NCBI GenBank assembly: GCA_950075905.1
Contig: CATMVR010000346.1
Span: forward strand, 1-5,972
From: an uncultured Persicitalea sp.
GTDB lineage: Bacteria > Bacteroidota > Bacteroidia > Cytophagales > Spirosomataceae
DNA length: 5,972 nucleotides
Direction of reading: 5' to 3'
How positions within the stretch are numbered: position 1 is the stretch's first letter; every line of letters begins with the position of its first letter. Below the pieces are notes generated by a model. It saw nothing but the letters and a program-made list of their open reading frames with translations, was not told the origin of the DNA and searched no databases. Of this stretch, positions 1 to 5,254 are shown piece after piece. The position numbers and the translations under genes are program-made.

Positions 1-60
1 GGTCAAGAAGGTAAGGTCATTTCACTGACATGCTTCCCGTACCTAAAAAATACGACATAG
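1..60 (+). other. Uninterpreted left edge, possible 3' end of an upstream gene
   Basis: Frame 1 is open from the window edge to a TAG at 58-60, giving about 19 residues with no recognisable motif. Frames 2 and 3 close at 26-28 and 12-14. Any of the three could be the tail of an upstream + strand gene, and too little is visible to choose. It does not encode the missing N-terminal half of the CHAT fragment that follows. Confidence 0.25.
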
Positions 61-72
61 CAATTCTTATTT

Positions 73-100
73 AGTATAATACTCAAAAGGGTACTCAAAA
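73..100 (+). repeat. AT-rich block with a short palindrome and a 9-bp direct repeat
   Basis: AGTAT-A-ATACT (73-83) is a short inverted repeat, and it contains TATAAT at 75-80. The 9-mer TACTCAAAA occurs at 80-88 and again at 92-100, a 12-base period with a GGG spacer. The block is clearly more AT-rich than the coding DNA after it, and looks intergenic or regulatory even though the frame of the CHAT remnant reads through it from 61. It may be an operator or promoter region, or only the junction left by a deletion. Confidence 0.35.
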
Positions 101-357
101 TCGAGTGTGTGATCCTGAATGCCTGTTTCTCCAAATCGCAGGCCCAGGTCGTGGCCGAGAGCATACCGGTGGTGGTAGGTACCCAAGCCAAAATCGGCGA
201 CGACGAAGCCATCAATTTCTCCGTTGGCTTCTACCAGGGCCTGGGCGAAGGTCTCCTGTACGACGATGCCTTCGAGCTGGGCCGCGTGCAGGTCAGTTTC
301 AACTCCGACGATGAAGATGCGGAAGAGGTGCTGGTTTTGTTGAAAAAGAGTGTGTAA
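100..357 (+). pseudogene. 5'-truncated CHAT-domain protease remnant (C-terminal half)
   Basis: The 85 residues from Ile at 100-102 match the C-terminal half of CHAT caspase-like domains. VILNACFS carries what would be the catalytic Cys. It is followed by the typical QAQ helix, a VVVGTQAKIGDDEAI segment with the usual 'I-G-D-x-A-I' pattern, an F-x-x-G-F-Y-x-x-L-G helix, and AFELGR near the end. The stop is TAA at 355-357. The His half of the domain (H-x-S-G-H) should lie about 40 residues upstream but is absent: the frame closes at TAG 58-60 and bases 61-100 are AT-rich and do not read as CHAT. The only in-frame initiation codon is a GTG at 109 that would start inside the core strand before the Cys. 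I therefore read it as a decayed or deletion-truncated gene. It sits just before the gasdermin gene and differs clearly from the intact CHAT protein at 1360, so it is not a recent duplicate. A live truncated protein is possible but less likely. Confidence 0.7.
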
Positions 358-394
358 GCTAAAATCTATGTATTTACAACTAACCCCCAACCCC

Positions 395-1228
395 ATGGCT
401 TTCCGATTCAGAATCTGCAAAAACGACACCACCTCCTGGCTGCGCGACACCTTTCAAGCTACGCCGCTGCGGGTACCCGAGGCGCGGGTGCAGCCGCTTA
501 TTGTGGTAGCCCAAAAAGATAAGAACATTCAGTTCCGGGGCGACCTCGACTACCTGTTGAAAAATCCGGGTGCCCTGGCCGTATCGCCCAACGTGGACGC
601 CGTGGCTAACGTGGCCCTGCAACGCACTAAAAAAGTTGACATCGAGATTGGCCTGAGTATCCTGGAAGGTTTTCTGGAAGGACTGAAAATGTCGCCTGCG
701 GCGGTGGGCGTAGCCCTCAAAGGGGTGAAGGAAATCTCCTTTTCGTTCAGCAACGTACAGCGCCGCTGGCTCGACCTGGGCAAGCTGGGCCTCCCGCTAA
801 AAACCAACACGCTGGATTTGGAACACCCGGCCGTAAAGATTTTTACAGACGATGATCCGCACACGATGCTGCTCGTGTCGGATGCCATTGTCAGCAACAG
901 CTTTGGCATTAACCTGGAATCGGGACGGGAGGATGCCTTCGAGGCGGGGATTCCGGCGATTCAGAAATTTATCGCCGACGCCAACCTGAATGTACAGGTG
1001 CAGTCGAACCTCAAAAAAAGCATCACCTTTCAGGGAGATACCCCCCTTACATTTGCTTTTTCCTGTGTACGGGTCGAGTTTGATCCCACTACGGGCGCTA
1101 TCGCGCTCATGGAGGAGGTCAATCCGAAGACACGTGGCCTGGAATCTCTTGAAGAAGTACCCACTGTACCCATTGCAGCTACGCTGGACGAAGATGAGTT
1201 CGAGCCGGGCCTGCTGAGCTGGGACTGA
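395..1228 (+). CDS. Bacterial gasdermin (pore-forming cell-death effector)
   Basis: This 277-residue protein has the size and layout of bacterial gasdermins: an N-terminal pore-forming domain and a short C-terminal inhibitory tail. Cys8 lies near the N-terminus, where family members carry a lipid-modified Cys. It is followed by D-T-T-x-W-L-R-D, then LRVPEARVQPL (25-35) and a G-D-L-x-Y-L-L segment (49-55), which correspond to the family's 'Y-x-x-V-x-L-P-x-x-x-I-x-P-L' start and first long strands. Residues 84-110 form an amphipathic or hydrophobic helix region, and 112-118 and 219-230 are alternating beta strands. The tail from about 240 is acidic (LDEDEFEPG) and ends LLSWD. There is no signal peptide or transmembrane helix, as expected for a soluble precursor. 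I chose ATG 395 because it places Cys8 close to the N-terminus. ATG 368 and GTG 350 are in frame and would add 9 or 15 residues, and none of the three has a clear Shine-Dalgarno. Known family role: proteolytic removal of the tail frees the N-domain to oligomerise into membrane pores and kill the infected cell. The CHAT gene 131 bases downstream is the natural activating protease. Identification is by recognition of the pattern, not a database search. Confidence 0.8.
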   Translation: MAFRFRICKNDTTSWLRDTFQATPLRVPEARVQPLIVVAQKDKNIQFRGDLDYLLKNPGALAVSPNVDAVANVALQRTKKVDIEIGLSILEGFLEGLKMSPAAVGVALKGVKEISFSFSNVQRRWLDLGKLGLPLKTNTLDLEHPAVKIFTDDDPHTMLLVSDAIVSNSFGINLESGREDAFEAGIPAIQKFIADANLNVQVQSNLKKSITFQGDTPLTFAFSCVRVEFDPTTGAIALMEEVNPKTRGLESLEEVPTVPIAATLDEDEFEPGLLSWD

Positions 1229-1243
1229 GGGGCGTCAATGTTA

Positions 1244-1269
1244 GAATGAGTGATTGATGGAATGAGTGA
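1244..1269 (+). repeat. 10-bp direct repeat, 16-base period
   Basis: GAATGAGTGA occurs at 1244-1253 and 1260-1269, separated by TTGATG, just after the gasdermin stop codon. Its role is unknown. Two copies are too few to be a CRISPR-like array. It may be a small tandem-repeat remnant or a binding site. Confidence 0.5.
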
Positions 1270-1290
1270 ATAGGGGCAATACTCAACGGC

Positions 1291-1319
1291 CACTCCTTTG
1301 GCACTTGCTGAGGGGTGCC
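1291..1319 (+). other. Possible alternative hairpins in the gasdermin-CHAT spacer
   Basis: GGCAC (1300-1304) can pair with GTGCC (1315-1319) around a 10-base loop. CACTCC (1291-1296) can instead pair with GGGGTG (1312-1317), including one G-U pair, and the two are mutually exclusive. No T-tract follows, so this is not a standard intrinsic terminator. In the 131-base gap between effector and protease it could tune relative expression, but both stems are short and may be chance. Confidence 0.25.
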
Positions 1320-1359
1320 TAAAATCCCACAATTTGTACATCCCTAACCGAGTAAAGCT

Positions 1360-2319
1360 ATGTACCGACCCGTTGTATTATCCTATTTTTCGCAGAGCGA
1401 CGATTCCGAACAGGATTACCTGCAATTTCTGGAAGACGAGTACGAGTCCATCGCCGAAGCCTGGGAGCAATACCAGATTCAGGCCGGTTCGGACCGGTAC
1501 TTTGCCGTGGATTTTCCGGCCCGGGGCAGCGCCGACGGCGATAAGGTGGCGGAGGATATCCGCAACTACAAAAACCGCATCGTGCTCTTTCATTTCAGTG
1601 GCCACGCCATGAGTAAGCACCTGCTGTTCAAAGACGGCGCCAGTAATGCCCGGGGTATTGCCGGACTGCTGGGCGAGGCCCAGAACCTCAAATTGGTGGT
1701 GCTCAATGGCTGCGCTACCTACGACCAGGTAAAACTGCTGTTTGACAACAATGTCAAGATCGTGATTGCCACCAAGGGCAAAGTCAGCGATGGCATCGCC
1801 ATGGAGTTTGCCGATACCTTCTATCGGGCCCTCAGCACCCGCGACTATACCATTCGGGGGGCCTTCGAGCACGCCATGAACGAATTGAAAAGGCAACATG
1901 CCGAGCTTGACACTGTTTCCACCCAGCCCATCGTGTGGCGAGGACTGGTGACCGACGCCGAAGAAGACCGCGACCGCTGGGAGCTGCACATTAAAAGTAC
2001 CAAATACGAGCAGGAGCTCGACCGCGCCGACTGGTGGCAGATCAGCTTTGTGACGCCCACCCGCAAAGACATCGCGCTCGGCCACTCGCCCCTCGATAAA
2101 GTGATGAACGCGCTCATTGTGGTGCTACTCGCCCTGGGGGTAGCCATCATTGTCTATTCCGTGTTTTTTAAGGAAGATTTTATGCTTGCCTTCGTAGGGC
2201 TCACGGCCACCGCTCTGGCCTACTTTTTCGTCAAGAACCAGCAGCGGTACAAGACCCTGGAATTGAACCCCGAGCTGGTCGACGCAGCTATGATTCGAAA
2301 AGCAAGTATGTTTTCTTAG
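1360..2319 (+). CDS. CHAT-domain caspase-like protease with C-terminal membrane anchor
   Basis: The 319-residue protein carries a CHAT-type Cys protease domain over about residues 1-200. The opening VVLSYFSQ strand, D51 region and RIVLFHFSGHA (73-83) supply the catalytic His82, and KLVVLNGCATYDQV (111-124) supplies the nucleophile Cys118. The IVIATKGKVSDGIAMEFADTFYRAL segment (134-158) is the usual 'false choice/closing' part of the fold. After a charged linker with WRGL (193-196), WELH (207-210) and a DWWQISF stretch (224-230), two hydrophobic helices at about 249-270 and 273-291 form a hairpin. The short KED turn, and Lys/Arg on both flanks, suggest both ends face the cytoplasm, which places the protease domain in the cytosol at the inner membrane. 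It is the likely activator of the gasdermin encoded just upstream, by cleavage in the acidic tail. The ATG at 1360 is the first in frame and opens directly into the first core strand. The gene lies 15 bases ahead of the next membrane-protein gene, so those two are very likely co-transcribed. No TPR or other sensor repeat is fused to it, so sensing must come from another protein or from its own N- or C-terminal segments. Confidence 0.85.
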   Translation: MYRPVVLSYFSQSDDSEQDYLQFLEDEYESIAEAWEQYQIQAGSDRYFAVDFPARGSADGDKVAEDIRNYKNRIVLFHFSGHAMSKHLLFKDGASNARGIAGLLGEAQNLKLVVLNGCATYDQVKLLFDNNVKIVIATKGKVSDGIAMEFADTFYRALSTRDYTIRGAFEHAMNELKRQHAELDTVSTQPIVWRGLVTDAEEDRDRWELHIKSTKYEQELDRADWWQISFVTPTRKDIALGHSPLDKVMNALIVVLLALGVAIIVYSVFFKEDFMLAFVGLTATALAYFFVKNQQRYKTLELNPELVDAAMIRKASMFS

Positions 2320-2334
2320 TTAACTTTTATACCC

Positions 2335-3027
2335 ATGGTAGAAGCATTGGACAGTTCCGAAGAAGCAAAAAAAAACCTCTTACAGGAGATAGCCGCTCTG
2401 AGAAAACAGAGCGTGATTGCGCTGGTACTGGCGGTACTCTTCATTCTTATTACGGTGTATTTGTATTTTCAGTTGCAGGGTAGTAAGGAAAGTCTGCGGG
2501 AAAGCTACACTCAGTTGAAGAATTCGGAAGAACAACTCGAAGCCCAGAATTTAAAAATCAAATCGCTGAACGCAGAGCTGGATACCTTCCGGCAAACAAT
2601 TCTGGCGGCGGAACGACCTCCCGAAGTTGCCGCTCCGCCGGTTATGGCCGCTCCGCCGCCAGGCTTTACCCCCAGGTATAACAGCGAACAATACGTCGTT
2701 GAAAGCGGTACTCAGGCCTGCCTTGGCTACATCATCTACATTCAGGATCGGCGAGGCAGTAAGGTATCGGCGGCCCTGCGTCAGACCCTGAAAGACAAAG
2801 GGGCAATCGTACCCGCCATTGAGCATATTGCTCCTTCGCGCGCTTTCCGCAGCTCCATAAGGTACTTTCACGAGGGAGATGAGAAGATCGCCGCCTACCT
2901 GCAGGAGGTTACCCTGGCAACGCTCGGGGCCGAGAAGGTGTCGTATTCGGCCCGGCAACTACCTATTCAATTTATACCCAATAAGAAAGTACCCCTGGGT
3001 CAGTTGGAAGTCTGGATTGACCAATGA
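2335..3027 (+). CDS. Single-pass membrane protein with coiled coil and C-terminal domain (candidate sensor/partner)
   Basis: I do not recognise this 230-residue protein as a named family. A short charged N-terminus with Lys12, Lys13, Arg23 and Lys24 precedes one transmembrane helix at about 26-46. Residues 50-92 have a heptad-like, Glu/Leu-rich pattern typical of a coiled coil. A Pro/Ala linker follows (95-114), then a globular domain (about 119-230) with a hydrophobic strand GYIIYIQD (131-138), a helix containing LRQTLKDKGAIVPAIEH (148-164), the strand SIRYFHEGDEK (174-184), and a final LGQLEVWID strand. The 'x-R-Y-F-x-x-x-D-x-x-x-A-x-x-L' helix-strand pattern recalls small alpha/beta domains that I have seen attached to bacterial caspase and effector proteins, but this is unverified memory. 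The positive-inside rule puts the N-terminus in the cytosol and the large domain in the periplasm. The 15-base gap behind the CHAT gene, with the same strand, argues for a joint function: sensor, protease regulator or scaffold. The ATG at 2335 has no obvious Shine-Dalgarno. Confidence 0.7.
   Translation: MVEALDSSEEAKKNLLQEIAALRKQSVIALVLAVLFILITVYLYFQLQGSKESLRESYTQLKNSEEQLEAQNLKIKSLNAELDTFRQTILAAERPPEVAAPPVMAAPPPGFTPRYNSEQYVVESGTQACLGYIIYIQDRRGSKVSAALRQTLKDKGAIVPAIEHIAPSRAFRSSIRYFHEGDEKIAAYLQEVTLATLGAEKVSYSARQLPIQFIPNKKVPLGQLEVWIDQ
2629..2658 (+). repeat. 12-bp direct repeat encoding a Pro/Ala linker
   Basis: GCCGCTCCGCCG occurs at 2629-2640 and 2647-2658, an 18-base (six-codon) period that encodes AAPP twice in the linker between the coiled coil and the C-terminal domain of the membrane protein. 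Being in frame, it can change linker length by slippage without breaking the gene. Confidence 0.75.
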
Positions 3028-3249
3028 ACTGCTTCCTGTTCCAATCATCACAAAAATCCCGTAAGGCCACAATCATCCCCCCCGGTTTTCGTTAGAAGTG
3101 AACTTTTGCCCCTACCATCAGGCACAAGGCGCGAAATGAAAAAGATGAAGGTATAGCGACACCTTTTGCCTAACTTTGCGGTTTATAGGAATATATAAAA
3201 AAAAGACAATTCACGGGGTTTACCCCATTTATCTAGTATAGTAGCATAC
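3028..3249 (+). promoter_or_regulatory. Intergenic region between the defence cassette and rseP
   Basis: This 222-base gap holds no credible ORF. It contains a run of seven C's near 3078, a candidate promoter (next entry) and an A/T-rich leader before the rseP start. No strong hairpin with a T-tract was found, so the end of the upstream transcript is not marked by a recognisable intrinsic terminator. Confidence 0.5.
3171..3178 (+). promoter_or_regulatory. Bacteroidota-type -7 promoter element for rseP
   Basis: TAACTTTG is an exact match to the TAnnTTTG -7 consensus of the Bacteroidota primary sigma factor, followed by CGG. Transcription would start near 3183-3186, giving a leader of about 65 bases. 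A TTTG -33 element is not seen at the usual spacing (about 3146-3151), so the match is to half of the bipartite promoter. It gives rseP and the gene behind it a promoter independent of the gasdermin cassette. Confidence 0.6.
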
Positions 3250-4566
3250 ATGGAAGTATTGATCATGGCCGGACAGCTCATTCTGGGTTTGTCCATCTTA
3301 GTGGGATTACACGAACTGGGGCACCTCGCGGCGGCCAAAATGTTCGGCATGCGCGTAGAAAAATATTTTATTGGCTTTCCGCCCCGGATATGGAGCATTC
3401 AGCGCGGCGAGACAGAGTACGGAATCGGGGCCATACCCCTGGGAGGATTTGTGAAGATCTCCGGGATGATCGACGAGTCGATGGATACCGATCAGATGAG
3501 TCAGGAGCCGCAGCCGTACGAGTTTCGCTCCAAGCCCGCCTGGCAGCGCCTGGTAGTGATGCTGGGGGGAATTATCGTCAACATTGTCGTGGGCGTTCTG
3601 ATTTTTATTGCCATTGCCTACAAAAACGGCGACCGTTTTCTTTCCAAAGAGGAAGTAAACCGCTACGGCATTGTGGCCGGCGACCTGGCCAGGGAAATTG
3701 GCCTGCGTACCGGCGACAAGATCGTGGAAGTAAACGGCAAGGACTTCACCAACTTCGACGACGCTGTTAGTTCGGAGGTCTTTCTGGGTAGCAACAGCTA
3801 CTATACCGTCGACCGCAACGGAAATCGCATCGATATCGATATCCCCAATAGCTTTATTGAAAAGCTCTCGGAGCCCGAGCAACGGGGCAGCTTTATTCGT
3901 CCGGCCGAGCCTTTTACCGTCGGAGAACTGGTGCCCGGCCTGCCAGCCGAAAAGGCCGGCATCCAAACCGGCGACCGCATTACGGCCATTAACGGCAAGC
4001 CGGTTACGTTCTTTTCCGAATTACAGCAGACACTGGATTCGCTCAAAGGTCAGACCGCTACCTTCGCCATTAGCCGTGGCGGAAACAATACCAATATTCC
4101 TGTGAGTATTACCCCTGAGGGTACCATCGGTTTTTATCCCAAAAGCGAGCTGAACTATACGATTGTAAACTACTCACTGCCCGAAGCCGCCGTGGTTGGT
4201 ACCAAAGATGCTTTTGGCGTGGTATACAACAATATCAAAGGCTTCGGCAAGATTTTCCGGGGCGAGGTATCGGCCTCCAAGGCGCTGAGCGGCCCTATCG
4301 GCATTGCCCGTATGTTTGGCGGCGTATGGGACTGGGGCCGGTTCTGGTTCCTGACCGGCCTGCTCTCTATGGTACTGGCGTTTATGAACGCCCTGCCCAT
4401 ACCCGCTCTTGACGGCGGGCATTCGGTTATCCTGCTTTATGAGATGGTATCGGGCCGCAAGCCTTCCGACACCTTCCTCGAAAACGCCCAGAAGGTAGGC
4501 ATGGTGCTCCTGCTGGGACTGATGGCTTTTGCCATATTTAACGACGTCTGGAAAGCAGTATTCTAA
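3250..4566 (+). CDS. rseP: Site-2 intramembrane zinc metalloprotease RseP
   Basis: This 438-residue protein is a site-2 protease (M50) that cuts transmembrane segments, classically anti-sigma factors and leftover signal peptides, inside the inner membrane. The first transmembrane helix carries the zinc motif HELGH (21-25, with Glu22 catalytic). GAIPLGGFVKI (60-70) is the conserved membrane-reentrant segment. A second helix lies at about 101-123. Two PDZ domains follow: a divergent one at about 135-205 and a clearer one at about 221-295 with G-L-P-A-x-x-A-G-I-Q-x-G-D. The third zinc ligand is in NALPIPALDGGH (380-391, Asp388), followed by the last helix at about 416-432. Length and order are full for the family. 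ATG 3250 was chosen as the longest start. ATG 3265 (Met6) is also plausible and has GGAAG eight bases before it, so the true start could be either. The stop is two bases before the DUF6702 gene, which indicates an operon. In many Bacteroidota genomes dxr lies just upstream of rseP, but it does not here. Confidence 0.95.
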   Translation: MEVLIMAGQLILGLSILVGLHELGHLAAAKMFGMRVEKYFIGFPPRIWSIQRGETEYGIGAIPLGGFVKISGMIDESMDTDQMSQEPQPYEFRSKPAWQRLVVMLGGIIVNIVVGVLIFIAIAYKNGDRFLSKEEVNRYGIVAGDLAREIGLRTGDKIVEVNGKDFTNFDDAVSSEVFLGSNSYYTVDRNGNRIDIDIPNSFIEKLSEPEQRGSFIRPAEPFTVGELVPGLPAEKAGIQTGDRITAINGKPVTFFSELQQTLDSLKGQTATFAISRGGNNTNIPVSITPEGTIGFYPKSELNYTIVNYSLPEAAVVGTKDAFGVVYNNIKGFGKIFRGEVSASKALSGPIGIARMFGGVWDWGRFWFLTGLLSMVLAFMNALPIPALDGGHSVILLYEMVSGRKPSDTFLENAQKVGMVLLLGLMAFAIFNDVWKAVF

Positions 4567-4568
4567 CC

Positions 4569-5084
4569 ATGACCCTGCTCACAAAAAGGACATTTTGTTT
4601 ACTACAATGTTCACTTCTTGTGGTAGCCATGCTGATGACTTCGGCCCGTTCAAGGCACGAGTACCATGTCAGTGTGACAAAACTGAACTACAACCCGGCG
4701 CAGAAAACGCTGGAGATCAGCCTGCGGGCTTACACAGACGACCTTGAAAAGGGGCTTTCGCTGGCCAACGGAAACCGGCGCTTCGTGCTGCGCAACGACG
4801 ATCAGAACAACCCTTTCGTTGAGCAATACCTGCGAAAACATTTTATTCTGGCCGATCCCGGGCGTAAGCTCAAACCTTTTCAGTACATTGGCAAGGAAGA
4901 AGAAGCCGACGTCACCTGGCTCTATCTGGAAGTACCTTTCTCCGGAGATCCTGCGGGATGGGTACTCAAACATGACCTCCTGATGGAAGTCTTTGACGAT
5001 CAGGTCAACATGGTAAATGCCAAATGGGGAGAAGACCGTAAAACCTATCTTTTCAAGAAAGATAAGCCCGTACAGGCGTTGTAA
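4569..5084 (+). CDS. DUF6702-type secreted protein
   Basis: This 171-residue protein has an N-terminal signal peptide (Lys6 and Arg7, then a hydrophobic core at about 8-24, ending near TSARS). The mature part opens with HEYHVSVTKLNYN and continues with LEISLRAYTDDLEKGL, the pattern I associate with the DUF6702 family, whose members are about this length, usually exported, and of unknown biochemical function. Cys10 and Cys14 lie within the hydrophobic signal core and do not form a good lipobox, so a soluble periplasmic protein is more likely than a lipoprotein. The ATG lies only two bases after the rseP stop, so it is almost surely co-transcribed with rseP, and a role linked to envelope quality control is a reasonable inference. 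ATG at 4569 is the only start that includes the signal peptide. Confidence 0.8.
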   Translation: MTLLTKRTFCLLQCSLLVVAMLMTSARSRHEYHVSVTKLNYNPAQKTLEISLRAYTDDLEKGLSLANGNRRFVLRNDDQNNPFVEQYLRKHFILADPGRKLKPFQYIGKEEEADVTWLYLEVPFSGDPAGWVLKHDLLMEVFDDQVNMVNAKWGEDRKTYLFKKDKPVQAL

Positions 5085-5219
5085 GGCCCAAAGGAGTGGA
5101 AAGCAGGTAAACGCTGGCTTCACGTACCGAATGTCTTTTGGGCACTGCCACTATCTGCCATTATGGACCTGGCACAAGTATTTTACTTCACTAACGTCCC
5201 ATCGTTTTTTTATTTTTTG

Positions 5220-5227
5220 TAAATTGG
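5220..5227 (+). promoter_or_regulatory. Candidate -7 element for lon
   Basis: TAAATTGG matches TAnnTTTG at all fixed positions but one (G for T). It would start transcription near 5232-5235, leaving a leader of about 20 bases that consists largely of the palindrome. No TTTG -33 element is visible at the expected spacing. Confidence 0.4.
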
Positions 5228-5237
5228 GAAAAGAATA

Positions 5238-5254
5238 TCTGTCATACTGACAGA
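5238..5254. promoter_or_regulatory. Perfect 17-bp palindrome directly before the lon start (operator or mRNA hairpin)
   Basis: TCTGTCA-TAC-TGACAGA is a perfect inverted repeat with 7-base arms and a 3-base spacer. Its last base abuts the lon ATG at 5255. If the -7 element at 5220 is real, the palindrome covers the first transcribed bases, so a bound repressor would block initiation. As RNA it would form a hairpin over the ribosome-binding area, which could be heat-labile. Which of the two is unknown. Confidence 0.6.

Larger units (their letters stand above)
5085..5254 (+). promoter_or_regulatory. Intergenic region ahead of lon
   Basis: This 170-base gap has no credible gene. GCCCAAA (5086-5092) and TTTGGGC (5137-5143) form a distant inverted repeat, too far apart (44 bases) to be a normal terminator. 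A T-rich run (5205-5218) precedes the candidate -7 element and palindrome listed separately. Confidence 0.5.

Noticed and set aside
61..1228. Remnant CHAT and gasdermin as one frameshifted gene
   Set aside because: The remnant ends with a natural-looking CHAT C-terminus at 355-357, and the gasdermin starts as a separate full-length fold, so these are two genes and not one broken one.
1297..1336. TTTG (1297-1300) and ACAATTTG (1329-1336) as a promoter for the CHAT gene
   Set aside because: The -7 half mismatches at its two most conserved positions and the spacing of 28 bases is too long for the Bacteroidota promoter.
1378..2085. Long antisense ORF (235 codons, - strand) opposite the CHAT gene
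   Set aside because: It is the reverse shadow of the CHAT coding sequence, whose catalytic motifs and length are clear on the + strand. The antisense product has no recognisable domain.
3215..3226. GGGG-TTTA-CCCC hairpin in the rseP leader
   Set aside because: Only four base pairs with a tetraloop and no extension. It is too small to call a terminator or riboswitch element.
3307..3966. Antisense ORF (219 codons, - strand) opposite rseP
   Set aside because: rseP is unmistakable on the + strand with all its active-site motifs. The antisense frame is open only because of the codon bias of rseP.
5017..5250. 77-codon + strand ORF bridging the DUF6702 end and the lon upstream region
   Set aside because: It overlaps the end of the DUF6702 gene in another frame, has no recognisable motif, and covers the promoter-like region before lon.
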